From Halorubrum sp. DM2 (GTDB lineage: Archaea; Halobacteriota; Halobacteria; Halobacteriales; Haloferacaceae), in the NCBI RefSeq assembly GCF_901686465.1, contig NZ_LR594487.1:654894-718893 (forward strand): DNA of 64,000 nt, written 5' to 3'. Position 1 is the first letter of the stretch, and the number at the start of each line of letters is the position of its first letter. The notes under the pieces are model-generated. The model was given only the letters and a program-made list of their open reading frames with translations, ran no database searches and was not told the origin of the DNA. Position numbers and translations under genes: made by a program. Shown piece after piece: positions 41,711 to 49,865 of the stretch.

Positions 41711-42787
41711 TCAGTCGTCGCGAGGATCGTCGCGGGGGACGACGGTCTCGCCGCCGATCACGACCCGCGAGACGTCGGCGTGGCCGGCCCGCCTGACGAT
41801 CGCCCGGACGAGGTCGCGCGCGCCGGCGAGGTTGTCTGAGTCGCCGTCGAGGACGAGCAGGTCGGCGTCGGCCCCCTCCCGCACCACGCCGCGGTTCAGG
41901 CCGGCTATCTCCGCGCCGTTGCGCGTCGCCATCCGCAGTATCTCCTGCGCGGGGAGATCGGAGAGCTTCGCGGCGAACTCCATCTCGCGGAACATCGACG
42001 GCGAGTCGGTCATCACGTTGTCGGTGCCCAAGGCGACGGTCGTCCGCTCGGTCAGCTCGCGGATCGGCGGGACGCCGACGTTCGTCACCAGATTCGACCG
42101 CGGGCAGACCACGACTGGGGTCCCCCGATGTTCGAGCCGTTCGAGGTGGATCCCCTCCGCGTGGACCATGTGGACGAGGAAGTCCGGGTCCAGATCCATC
42201 GCGGGGTTGATGTCGTCGGCGTCGCGCTCGCCCGCGTGGATCCCGAACAGCTTGCCGGCCTCGCGCGTCTCGGAGCGGACCGCGTCGAAGTCGGCGTCGC
42301 GGGCCCCGGAGGCCCCGTACCCGTCGGCCACGGAGAGGACGTCGGGGTCGTCGCGGCCGAAGACGACCGCCTCGATCGCGCGCTTACCGAACTCGACGCC
42401 CTCGCCGGCGAGCGCGTCGCGAAGCGCGCCGACGCCGTCGACGCCGCCCTCGCGGAACTCCAGGAAGGTCCCGGTCCCGGTCGACTCCATGTACCGCAGG
42501 GTGCGGGCCATCGCCGACACCTTCTCCTCGCGGCCGGCCGCCCGGAGGAGCCGGTGTTTCAGCCCGTCCGGCGGGGCGACGAGTTCGTCGAGCGAGAGGC
42601 CCTCGCCCGCCTCCTTGGCGATGGAGTCGCCGATGTGGGTGTGGGCGTTGACGAACGCCGGGCAGATCACGTCGTCGCCCTCGGTCTCGCGTTCCTCAAC
42701 CCGGACGATCTCGCCGTCCGCGACGACGACCCGGCCCTCGACCGGCTCGAAGTCGGGGCCGACCAGAATGGTCCCTTCGAGATACAT
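41711..42787 (-). CDS. chlorohydrolase/cytosine-deaminase-type amidohydrolase
   Basis: This 358-residue amidohydrolase has the metal motif FVNAHTHIGD, GIHAGERD, a His in LVHMVHAEGI and the Asp in LGTDNVMTDSP. The composite domain formed by the ends (GRVVVADGEIVRVEE and ADLLVLDGDSDNL) is typical of deaminases such as S-adenosylhomocysteine or guanine deaminase relatives. The exact substrate is not visible. It lies downstream of an HD-domain gene on the same strand with a 51-bp gap, so nucleotide metabolism is plausible. Confidence 0.88.
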   Translation of the reverse strand: MYLEGTILVGPDFEPVEGRVVVADGEIVRVEERETEGDDVICPAFVNAHTHIGDSIAKEAGEGLSLDELVAPPDGLKHRLLRAAGREEKVSAMARTLRYMESTGTGTFLEFREGGVDGVGALRDALAGEGVEFGKRAIEAVVFGRDDPDVLSVADGYGASGARDADFDAVRSETREAGKLFGIHAGERDADDINPAMDLDPDFLVHMVHAEGIHLERLEHRGTPVVVCPRSNLVTNVGVPPIRELTERTTVALGTDNVMTDSPSMFREMEFAAKLSDLPAQEILRMATRNGAEIAGLNRGVVREGADADLLVLDGDSDNLAGARDLVRAIVRRAGHADVSRVVIGGETVVPRDDPRDD

Positions 42788-42838
42788 ACCGGAGGCTCGC
42801 CAGCCGAGGGTAAAACGTCACGGGGACGCCCCGTCCGC

Positions 42839-44098
42839 TCAGAACTCGTCGAGCGTCGTCGGCATCGCGCCGCGCACCTCGGTCACGAGACCGTCGGAGT
42901 CGAGTCCGAGGACGTCCCCGGCCGCCCGGCCGACGCGGTCGGTCGCCGGTTCGGGGGCATACACGCCGAGCCGCCACTGGTTCCGCTGTGCGGTCCGGAG
43001 CGCGGAGACGAGCGGCGACTGCCGCCACAAGCGCCGGATCTCGCCGTTGACGGTGACGCGCGCGGTCGACTCCCGCATCGTCGGCTCGGGCGGCACGTCC
43101 AAGATCACGTGGTCGCGCGCGACGCCCGCCTCCTCGGCTATCTCGCGTTCGAGCGCCGCCTCCGCGGCGTGGTCCGCCTCGTGGACCCGGTCGGGAACGT
43201 CGTCGTACTCGGCCCACACGGCCAGCTTGTAGAGGTCGCGCTCGTCGTACCGCCGGGAGAGTCCGGCGGTCTCCCGGCAGTCCCGGATCGCCGCGAGGAA
43301 GTCGTGGTCGTCCATCCGCCGGAGCTCGGCCGCGGTCGTCGCGGTCGCGTCGAGGAGGTCGCTCGCGGCCCGGCGCAACATCGCCTTCGAGATGCGCGCC
43401 ACGTGATGGGTGTAGACGACCGGGTTCATCAGCGCCCGGGCGAGCAGCAGGCTCTCGGCGGTCTGGACGTTCCCCTCGTCCAAGACGAGCTGCGGGCCGC
43501 CGCGGTCCGGCTCGTCTCCGTCCGGGATGTCGTCCCGTTCGACGAACGTCAGCTCCCGGACGAACCGCTCGGTGTCGATGGTGCCGTACGGGACGCCCGT
43601 GTGGTAGGCGTCGCGCACGAGGTAGTCCATGCGGTCCACGTCGAGTTCGCCCGAGACGAGGCCGGCGTACGGTCCCTCGCCGGCGACGATCTCCGCGATC
43701 CGGTCCGGGTCGAGATCGTGGTCGCGCAGGGCCTCGCCGACCGCGCCGGTCGCGAGCAGCTCGCCGACATCGTCGTGGTACTTACCGGTCCGCCGGTGCG
43801 TGAGCGATTCGAGGTTGTGGCTGAACGGGCCGTGACCGGTGTCGTGGAGCATCGCCGCCGCCTCGATGCGGTCGGCGCGTTTCCCCTCGATCCCGAGGTG
43901 GTCGAGCGCACGGCTCGCGAGGTGGTAGACGCCGAGGCTGTGTTCGAACCGTGTGTGGTTCGCGGAGGGGTAGACGAGCTGGACCGTCCCGAGCTGTTTC
44001 ACGTGGCGGAGGCGCTGGACGGCGGGGGTGTCGACGAGGTCGGCGGCGACCCCGTCGATCTCGATGTGGTCGTGGACGGTATCCTTGACCGTGATCAT
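42839..44098 (-). CDS. HD-domain phosphohydrolase (SAMHD1/dNTPase-like)
   Basis: This 419-residue protein has the HD phosphohydrolase core at the start: KDTVHDHIEIDG, RLRHVKQLGTVQLVYPSANHTRFEHSLGVYHLA, AAAMLHDTGHGPFSHNLE and, later, MDYLVRDAYHTGVPYGTID. This is the arrangement of dGTPase/SAMHD1-like dNTP triphosphohydrolases. The C-terminal 200 residues include VTVNGEIRRLWRQSPLV. It probably controls nucleotide pools. A close paralog lies 560 bp further along on the same strand. Confidence 0.88.
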   Translation of the reverse strand: MITVKDTVHDHIEIDGVAADLVDTPAVQRLRHVKQLGTVQLVYPSANHTRFEHSLGVYHLASRALDHLGIEGKRADRIEAAAMLHDTGHGPFSHNLESLTHRRTGKYHDDVGELLATGAVGEALRDHDLDPDRIAEIVAGEGPYAGLVSGELDVDRMDYLVRDAYHTGVPYGTIDTERFVRELTFVERDDIPDGDEPDRGGPQLVLDEGNVQTAESLLLARALMNPVVYTHHVARISKAMLRRAASDLLDATATTAAELRRMDDHDFLAAIRDCRETAGLSRRYDERDLYKLAVWAEYDDVPDRVHEADHAAEAALEREIAEEAGVARDHVILDVPPEPTMRESTARVTVNGEIRRLWRQSPLVSALRTAQRNQWRLGVYAPEPATDRVGRAAGDVLGLDSDGLVTEVRGAMPTTLDEF

Positions 44099-44214
44099 GC
44101 GTCCGCCTTCGGCGGCACGAGATAAAAGGCTGTGAGTGTCGATCGGGACGCGCCGATACCGCGAGCCACGGATCGGCGGTACAATTTATATCCCGATCGG
44201 ACGAAGCGTCGCGC

Positions 44215-44619
44215 ATGTACGACGTGTTGCTCGGAATTGGACTCGACGACGAGGCGAGAGCGACCGCACAGGCGGCGGCGGTGACGGACCTCCCGGCCGC
44301 CGCCGACGAGGTGACCGCGCACCTCTGTCACGTCTTCCGAGACAACCCGGAGGGCGCGTCGGTCCACCAGCTCGGAACCGTGCGGCGCGCCCGCGAGGTG
44401 TTGGAAGACGTCGGTGTCGAGTGCGTCCACTACGAGGCCAGCGGCGACCCCGCCGACGAGCTGCTCGTGGCCGCGGCCGACGTCGACGCCGACGCGATCT
44501 GCGTGTCGGGTCGGAAGCGGAGTCCGACCGGGAAGGCCGTCTTCGGCAGCACCACGCAGGCGCTCGTGTTGAACGCGGACCGGCCGGTTCTGACGGTTCC
44601 GGGACCGGAACGAGAGTAA
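44215..44619 (+). CDS. universal stress protein (UspA family)
   Basis: This 134-residue UspA-like protein begins MYDVLLGIGLDDEARATAQAAAVTDLP and ends ICVSGRKRSPTGKAVFGSTTQALVLNADRPVLTVPGPE, with the GRKRSPTGKAVFGS nucleotide loop. AATTTAT near 44183-44189 lies about 27-30 nt before the ATG, fitting a leaderless transcript. It is inserted, in opposite orientation, between the two HD-domain paralogs. Confidence 0.9.
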   Translation: MYDVLLGIGLDDEARATAQAAAVTDLPAAADEVTAHLCHVFRDNPEGASVHQLGTVRRAREVLEDVGVECVHYEASGDPADELLVAAADVDADAICVSGRKRSPTGKAVFGSTTQALVLNADRPVLTVPGPERE

Positions 44620-44661
44620 ACGAGAGAATCCGCGCGGGAGACAAGCGGTCGACGGAGCCGG

Positions 44662-45873
44662 TCAGGCCGAGGGACGGTTCGCCGCACGCAGCCCCAGCAC
44701 GTCCCGCGCCGCGATCGCGACCGCGTCGACGTGCTCGGCCGGACAGTACACCCCGAGCGTCCAGCGGCGGCGCTCCGCGGCCCGGAGTCCGGCGACCAGT
44801 TCCGAGGCGTCCTCCAGCCGCTGGGGGACGCCGTCGACGACGACGGCGGAGCCGGACTCCTTGAGCGCCGGCCGGGAGGGGATGTCGACGACGACCGCGT
44901 CGCGGTCGATTCCGACGCTCTCGGCGATCTCTCGTTCGGCCGCCCGCTCCTCCGCGCGCCCGGCGTCGACCGTGCCGGCCGGCACCTCGTCGAGTTCGGC
45001 CCAGACGGCGCGTTTGTACAGGTCGCGCCGCTCGATGCGCTCGCCGAGCGCCGGGACGCGGTCGCGCAGTTCGACGAGGAGGTCGTGGTCCGCCATCCGC
45101 CGGAACGCCTCGACGTCCGCCTCCGTCCGATCGAGGTAGCGCTCGCAGGCGCGCTCTAACATTGCGCCCGCGACGCGGGAGACGTGGTGGCGGTAGACGA
45201 CGGCGTTCATCAGCGAGCGCGCGACGAGGAGGCTCTCCGCGGTGGCGACGTTCCCCTCGTCCAAGACGAGGTCGGCGTCGCTCCGGGACTCAGCCGAACC
45301 GTCGCCGCCGACCAGCCGGAGTTCGGTGACGAGCCGACCGGTGTCGACGGTTCCGTACGGGACGCCGGTGTGGTGGGCGTCGCGCACGAGGTAGTCCATG
45401 CGGTCCACGTCGAGTTCGCCCGAGACGAGCGGCCCGAGCGCGCCCGCTCCGTCGATCAGGGCGGCGACGCGCTCCGGGTCGAGCCCGTTGCGTTCGAGGA
45501 CCTGACACACCTCGCGGTCCGCGTCGGTGAGCAGCCATCGCACGTCGTCGTGGTCGCGCCCGGTCGCGCGCCGGATGATCCCCTCGGTCTGGTGGCCGTA
45601 CGGGCCGTGGCCGACGTCGTGGAGCATCGCCGCGGCGCGGACGTGCGCCGCGGTGTCGTCGTCGACGCCGAGCCCCTCCACCGCGCGGCCCGCGAGGTGG
45701 TAGACGCCGAGGCTGTGTTCGAACCGCGTGTGGTTCGCGGCGGGGTAGACGAGCCGGACCGTGGACAGCTGTTTGATGTGGCGCAGCCGCTGGAACGCCG
45801 GCGTGTCGACCAGTTCGGCGGCGACGTCGCCGAGCCGGACGTGACCGTGGACGCTGTCCTTGATCGCCTTCAT
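44662..45873 (-). CDS. HD-domain phosphohydrolase paralog
   Basis: This 403-residue protein is a paralog of the product at 42839-44098, with the same order of motifs: RLRHIKQLSTVRLVYPAANHTRFEHSLGVYHLAGRAVEGL, AAAMLHDVGHGPYGHQTE, MDYLVRDAHHTGVPYGTVD and LDEGNVATAESLLVARSLMNAVVYRHH. All HD ligands are kept, so both copies look active. The C-terminal thirds differ more than the cores, which suggests distinct regulation or substrate choice. Confidence 0.88.
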   Translation of the reverse strand: MKAIKDSVHGHVRLGDVAAELVDTPAFQRLRHIKQLSTVRLVYPAANHTRFEHSLGVYHLAGRAVEGLGVDDDTAAHVRAAAMLHDVGHGPYGHQTEGIIRRATGRDHDDVRWLLTDADREVCQVLERNGLDPERVAALIDGAGALGPLVSGELDVDRMDYLVRDAHHTGVPYGTVDTGRLVTELRLVGGDGSAESRSDADLVLDEGNVATAESLLVARSLMNAVVYRHHVSRVAGAMLERACERYLDRTEADVEAFRRMADHDLLVELRDRVPALGERIERRDLYKRAVWAELDEVPAGTVDAGRAEERAAEREIAESVGIDRDAVVVDIPSRPALKESGSAVVVDGVPQRLEDASELVAGLRAAERRRWTLGVYCPAEHVDAVAIAARDVLGLRAANRPSA

Positions 45874-45945
45874 TGTCGGCTGATCGCCCGCCGGGGAATT
45901 GGTCGTTTCGGCTCGCCGATCGGCCGCCCGGTCTCGCCAACGCGG

Positions 45946-46902
45946 TCAGTGTCGGGACTCGGCGACGACGACCGCGCCGCGCATCCCGTCGTCCCGGTGG
46001 CGTTCGCAGGCGTACTCGTAGATCCCCGGATCCTCGAAGACGCGTTCGAAGGTGTGTTCGTCCTCCTGATATTCGGGGGAGTCGGCGGCCTCGACGGCGA
46101 CGAGGTCGCTCTCGAACGACCCGTCCTCGGCGACGACGCTGTGTTCGCCCGCGCCGGGGACCCAGCGCCACCTGACGGTCGTGCCGGGCGTCACGCGGAG
46201 CGCGGGGGTGTCGTAGACGGGCGCAGTCTCCCACTCCTCGGCCTCCGGATCGTATCCACCGGGACCGCCGACGCGGACGCTGACCGCGTCCCGTCGGAGC
46301 GGGTTCGCGGTCTCCGAAACGTTGGGCGTTCGATCGAACCAGTCGCCGTAGTCGACCGGCGTCGTGTCGTACTCCGTGACATACAACTCGATCTCCGGGC
46401 CGACGACGATCGCCCCCTGCTCGCCGATCGTCTGATGGGGACGGCAGGAGTATCGGGTGACCCCCTCGTCGGCCTCGGTGAGGGTGACGGCGTACTCGTG
46501 GGTCGCCTCGTCGGTGAGTTCCGACTCGATCGCCGCGGGACCGTCGTACGTCACCACGTCGTGGACGCCGCTCTCACCGGTCCACTCCCAGCGGACCGTC
46601 GTGTCGTAGTCGACCCACACCGCCGCGGGGTCGAACCGGAACCCGTCGCCGTCGCCGACCGGGATTACAACCTCGTCCTCTCCCCGTCGGTCGACCGTCC
46701 CGGCGTAATCGGTCCCGCCGTCGAACCAGTGGCCGTACTCCGGCTCCGGCACGTCCGTCGTGTCGGTGAACCCGTCGCCGGAGTCAGTGTTGCCGCCGCC
46801 AATCGGATCGAGCGAGCCGAGACAGCCGGCGAGCGCTCCGAGCGTTCCGCCCGCCGCCAGCGCCAGCGCGCGGCGACGGGAGGTGGAGGGCGTTCGTGAC
46901 AT
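45946..46902 (-). CDS. two-domain halocyanin-like copper lipoprotein
   Basis: This 318-residue exported protein has a Tat signal (SRRRALALAAGGTLGALAGC) with a lipobox Cys near residue 26 and two plastocyanin-like domains. Domain 1 has SGVHDVV and YSCRPHQTIGEQG: the Cu ligands His, Cys and His are present, but the axial Met is replaced by Glu or Gln. Domain 2 has AGEHSVV and YACERHRDDGMRG with all four ligands. Halocyanins carry electrons at the membrane surface. Domain 2 should bind a normal type 1 copper; domain 1 would have an altered site. Confidence 0.87.
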   Translation of the reverse strand: MSRTPSTSRRRALALAAGGTLGALAGCLGSLDPIGGGNTDSGDGFTDTTDVPEPEYGHWFDGGTDYAGTVDRRGEDEVVIPVGDGDGFRFDPAAVWVDYDTTVRWEWTGESGVHDVVTYDGPAAIESELTDEATHEYAVTLTEADEGVTRYSCRPHQTIGEQGAIVVGPEIELYVTEYDTTPVDYGDWFDRTPNVSETANPLRRDAVSVRVGGPGGYDPEAEEWETAPVYDTPALRVTPGTTVRWRWVPGAGEHSVVAEDGSFESDLVAVEAADSPEYQEDEHTFERVFEDPGIYEYACERHRDDGMRGAVVVAESRH

Positions 46903-46911
46903 CGGCCGGGA

Positions 46912-47460
46912 TCACTCGTCGACGACGTCGATCCCGAACCGCTCTTCGAGCGCGCGCACGACCGACCCGCCCACGTTCGCGGTCGCGGCCCGGCCGTCCT
47001 CGACCGCGAGGAGATCGTCCTCGTCGACCTCCAGCTCGGCCGCCACCTCCTCGACGGTCAGCCCGGCGTCCTGTCGCGCCTCGGTGACGACGTCGCCGTA
47101 GCCGGAGACGAGGTACGGGAGCCGATCGGACTCGTAGCTCGTCCCCTCCTCCTCCCAGCGCTTCGAGTCGCCGGTCGCGGAGTCGTACATCTTCGCCTGC
47201 TTCCGGGCCAGCTCCTTGTTCCGGCTCTCGGTCGGACTCGACCCGGACCCGGCCCCACCGGGGCTGCCGCCCGTGTTTCCGCCGCGAGAGTCGCCCCCGC
47301 TCGGGGCGTTCCCGGCGTCGTCGTGGGGGCGGCAGTTCGAACACACGAGCAGCTTCGCGCCGGCGACCGTCGCCTTCCGGAGGTCGGTGGTCTCGCGGCC
47401 GCAGAGCTCGCACGCGTCGCCGTCGTCGCCGCCGCCGCCGCCCGTCGAGTACTTCGGCAT
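46912..47460 (-). CDS. mbf1: archaeal multiprotein bridging factor MBF1
   Basis: This 182-residue protein has an N-terminal zinc ribbon (ACELCGRETTDLRKATVAGAKLLVCSNC), a Gly/Ser linker, and a Cro-type HTH (YGDVVTEARQDAGLTVEEVAAELEVDEDDLLAVEDGRA), the archaeal MBF1 plan. It is thought to link transcription and translation machineries. The start at 47460 precedes the zinc ribbon directly. It ends 9 bp upstream of the halocyanin gene on the same strand. Confidence 0.92.
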   Translation of the reverse strand: MPKYSTGGGGGDDGDACELCGRETTDLRKATVAGAKLLVCSNCRPHDDAGNAPSGGDSRGGNTGGSPGGAGSGSSPTESRNKELARKQAKMYDSATGDSKRWEEEGTSYESDRLPYLVSGYGDVVTEARQDAGLTVEEVAAELEVDEDDLLAVEDGRAATANVGGSVVRALEERFGIDVVDE

Positions 47461-47540
47461 ACCCCGAGTAGTGGGCCGGGCCGTTAAAAAGCCGTGGAGG
47501 GCGCGCTCGGCGTCGCGAACGCGTTTGACCGCGGCGGGCG

Positions 47541-48902
47541 TCAGGGCCCGAGGTATCCCCACGCCTGAAGCCGGTCGCCGTCGCCGTCGATCCAGCGCTC
47601 GCCGATGTCGTCGCGGTAGTACATGTTCGGCATGACGACGTCGTCGATGCGGTCGTACGCCTGCTCGCGGGCGGCGCTCATCGTCTCGCCTTTCCCGGTC
47701 ACGACGATTGGCATCCCGCTCTCGCCGGCGACGCGCCACTGCCCGTCGACCTGCTTCGTGTCCTCCAGATGGATTCCGTCGGGGGCGACCCCCGACGACG
47801 TCACGCTCGCTCCGCTCGCGTGACTCCCGTCGCGGTGCTCCGTCTGGAAGACGACCGCCGCGTTCCGCGAGCTCTCGTCGTACGTCTTCTCGTCGTCGAA
47901 CGGGAACGGCGGGAGGACGACCCTGACGGCGATCTGGTACCCGCCGTGGACCTCCGGCTCGGGGGCGTTACCGTGGGCGAGGTCGTAGAAGAACTCGCCG
48001 GTCGAGGACTCGATCGACTCCTCCTGTAAGGCGATGGTCGGGTAGCCGAACCGCGGCGTGAACTCCAGCGGGTAGATCCCCGTCTCGTTGACGATACAGT
48101 TGATGTCGATGCTGCCGACGTACCCCTCGTCAGCGAGCCACCCCTCGATCCTCCCGAACGTCTCCTCGAACAGTCGGTTCCGGCCGGCCCAGAACATCGA
48201 CGTTCCCATCTCGCCGGTCGACGGGCCGATGTTCCCCGGGAACAGCTTCTTGTGCTCGAAGTTGAAGTTGACCCGGTCGACGAACTCGTCGCCGTCGAAG
48301 AAGCCGCAGATCGCGACCTCGACGCCCTCGACCTTCCGCTGGAGCTGGAACCCCTTCATCCGGTGGCCCCACGCCTTCTTGTACGCCTTCAGGACGTCGA
48401 TCACGTCGCTGCCGTCGTCCTCGTTGCCGACGTACAGCAGCCGCTTGACGTTCTGGACCTCGCCGAGCGGCTTGATAACGTACGGGGCGGGGTTCTCGCG
48501 GACGTGCTGGATCCCGGCGTCGAACTCGTGGAAGACGTGGTGTTCGACGGTGTTGACGCCGTGGTCTTCGAGGACCTCCATCGCGTAGCCGCGGTCCTCT
48601 TCGAGTCGGTCGGTGTTCGGCGTTCCGCCGACCACCGCGTGGCCCTCCTCACGGAGCTCCTGCGCGAGCGCGCCGGTCCCCACGTCGGAGCCGACCCAGA
48701 TGTCGTCGAAGATTATCACGTCGGCCCAGTCGACCTCGGCGCGCCAGTCGTCCGTCTTGGGGACGAAGCCGTCACCGATCTCCTGATCGCTTTCGGCCTC
48801 GATGTAGTACTTCACGGCGTGACCCTCGCGGTGGACCTGCCAGGCGAGGTCCGTGATAAGCGCCGCGTCGGCCGAGACGAAGAGGAAGTTCGCTGCGTCC
48901 AT
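47541..48902 (-). CDS. PurD-like ATP-grasp ligase
   Basis: This 453-residue protein has the phosphoribosylamine-glycine ligase (ATP-grasp) layout: an N-terminal Rossmann-like part (MDAANFLFVSADAALITDLAWQVHREGHAVKYYIEAE), a central ATP-grasp region (APYVIKPLGEVQNVKRLLYVGNEDDG, GFQLQRKVEGVEVAICGFFDG) and the metal site near GYVGSIDINCIVNETGIYPLEFTPRFGYP. It resembles PurD but is diverged, and true PurD activity is uncertain; a related amide- or peptide-forming ligase is possible. The start at 48902 is the family's normal N-terminus. Confidence 0.82.
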   Translation of the reverse strand: MDAANFLFVSADAALITDLAWQVHREGHAVKYYIEAESDQEIGDGFVPKTDDWRAEVDWADVIIFDDIWVGSDVGTGALAQELREEGHAVVGGTPNTDRLEEDRGYAMEVLEDHGVNTVEHHVFHEFDAGIQHVRENPAPYVIKPLGEVQNVKRLLYVGNEDDGSDVIDVLKAYKKAWGHRMKGFQLQRKVEGVEVAICGFFDGDEFVDRVNFNFEHKKLFPGNIGPSTGEMGTSMFWAGRNRLFEETFGRIEGWLADEGYVGSIDINCIVNETGIYPLEFTPRFGYPTIALQEESIESSTGEFFYDLAHGNAPEPEVHGGYQIAVRVVLPPFPFDDEKTYDESSRNAAVVFQTEHRDGSHASGASVTSSGVAPDGIHLEDTKQVDGQWRVAGESGMPIVVTGKGETMSAAREQAYDRIDDVVMPNMYYRDDIGERWIDGDGDRLQAWGYLGP

Positions 48903-49057
48903 ACCCGGCCGTCGTCGGGAACAGACTTGAGTGTAGGTGTGTGTATGGATCTCGAGTGACGCCGGCGTGTCGGCGGCGTCTCGGAGGGGCTGTCCTCGGC
49001 GGGTCGGTTGAAACGTTAACGCTCGGGTTGATGGAGGACGGCGTGGTCGATCCGGGT

Positions 49058-49864
49058 ATGCCAACTGTGACACGTGACGGCGTGACGATCGATTACGCCG
49101 TCGACGGGGACCCGTCGGGACCGGCCGTGCTGCTGCTCGAAGGGCTCGGGTACGGCCGGTGGATGTGGCGGTGGCTCGCCGAGGCGCTCGCCGACGACTA
49201 CGAGGTCCTTCGACCCGACAACCGCGGCACGGGGGACTCGGACGCGCCCGAAGGACCGTACACCGCCGCCGAGATGGCGGCCGACGCGAGCGCGGTCCTC
49301 GACGATCGCGGGGTCGACGCGGTCCACGTCTGCGGCGCGTCGATGGGCGGGATGATCGCGCAGGAACTCGCGCTCGGCGACGACCGCGTCGCCTCCCTGA
49401 CGCTGCTGTGTACCTCGCCGGGCGGCGAGGAGGCGGCCCCCACGCCCCCGGAGGTTCAAGAGCACATCTTCGCCGCGCCCGAGGACGCCGACCCCCGCGA
49501 GCGGATCCGGTACCTGATGGAGCCGGCCGTCTCCGAGGGGTTCTACGACCGCGAGCCGGAGCTCGTCGAGGACATCGTCGACTGGCGGCTGGCGGGCGAC
49601 GCGACCCCGGCGGGCCGCGAGGCGCAGGTCGCGGCGGTGGCGGCGTTCGACGCGAGCGACCGGCTCGGCGACCTCGACGTGCCGGCGCTCGTCCTCCACG
49701 GAACCGCGGACCGCGTCCTCCCGGTCGAGAACGCCGACCTGCTCGCCGAGCGCCTCCCGCACGCCGACGTGGACCTGTTCGACGGCGGGCCACACCTCTT
49801 CTTCATCGAGGAGCGCGAGCGCGTCAACGACCGGATCCGGGGCTTCCTCGGCGAGGTCGCCTGA
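49058..49864 (+). CDS. alpha/beta-hydrolase
   Basis: This 268-residue hydrolase has the fold 1 order: LLLEGLGYGRWMWRWLAEALADDYEVLRPDNRGTGDSD, the nucleophile elbow GASMGGMIAQELAL, the Asp in VLHGTADRVLPV and the His in GPHLFFIEE. It resembles 3-oxoadipate enol-lactonase/esterase-type enzymes. The start at 49058 begins the conserved region; ATG 49031 would add nine residues. It ends one base before the acyl-CoA ligase ATG (TGAGATG), so the two genes are coupled and probably serve one pathway. Confidence 0.87.
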   Translation: MPTVTRDGVTIDYAVDGDPSGPAVLLLEGLGYGRWMWRWLAEALADDYEVLRPDNRGTGDSDAPEGPYTAAEMAADASAVLDDRGVDAVHVCGASMGGMIAQELALGDDRVASLTLLCTSPGGEEAAPTPPEVQEHIFAAPEDADPRERIRYLMEPAVSEGFYDREPELVEDIVDWRLAGDATPAGREAQVAAVAAFDASDRLGDLDVPALVLHGTADRVLPVENADLLAERLPHADVDLFDGGPHLFFIEERERVNDRIRGFLGEVA

Positions 49865-49865
49865 G

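Noticed and set aside
41484-43232. 582-codon plus-strand frame rich in Ser and Arg
   Set aside because: It lies across two real minus-strand genes (amidohydrolase and HD hydrolase) and shows no protein-like composition for a haloarchaeon.
45184-46899. 571-codon plus-strand frame
   Set aside because: It is opposite the second HD hydrolase and the halocyanin gene, both well supported.
47461-47739. N-terminal extension of MBF1
   Set aside because: The extension is Arg-rich and overlaps the end of the PurD-like gene; the conserved zinc ribbon begins right after ATG 47460.
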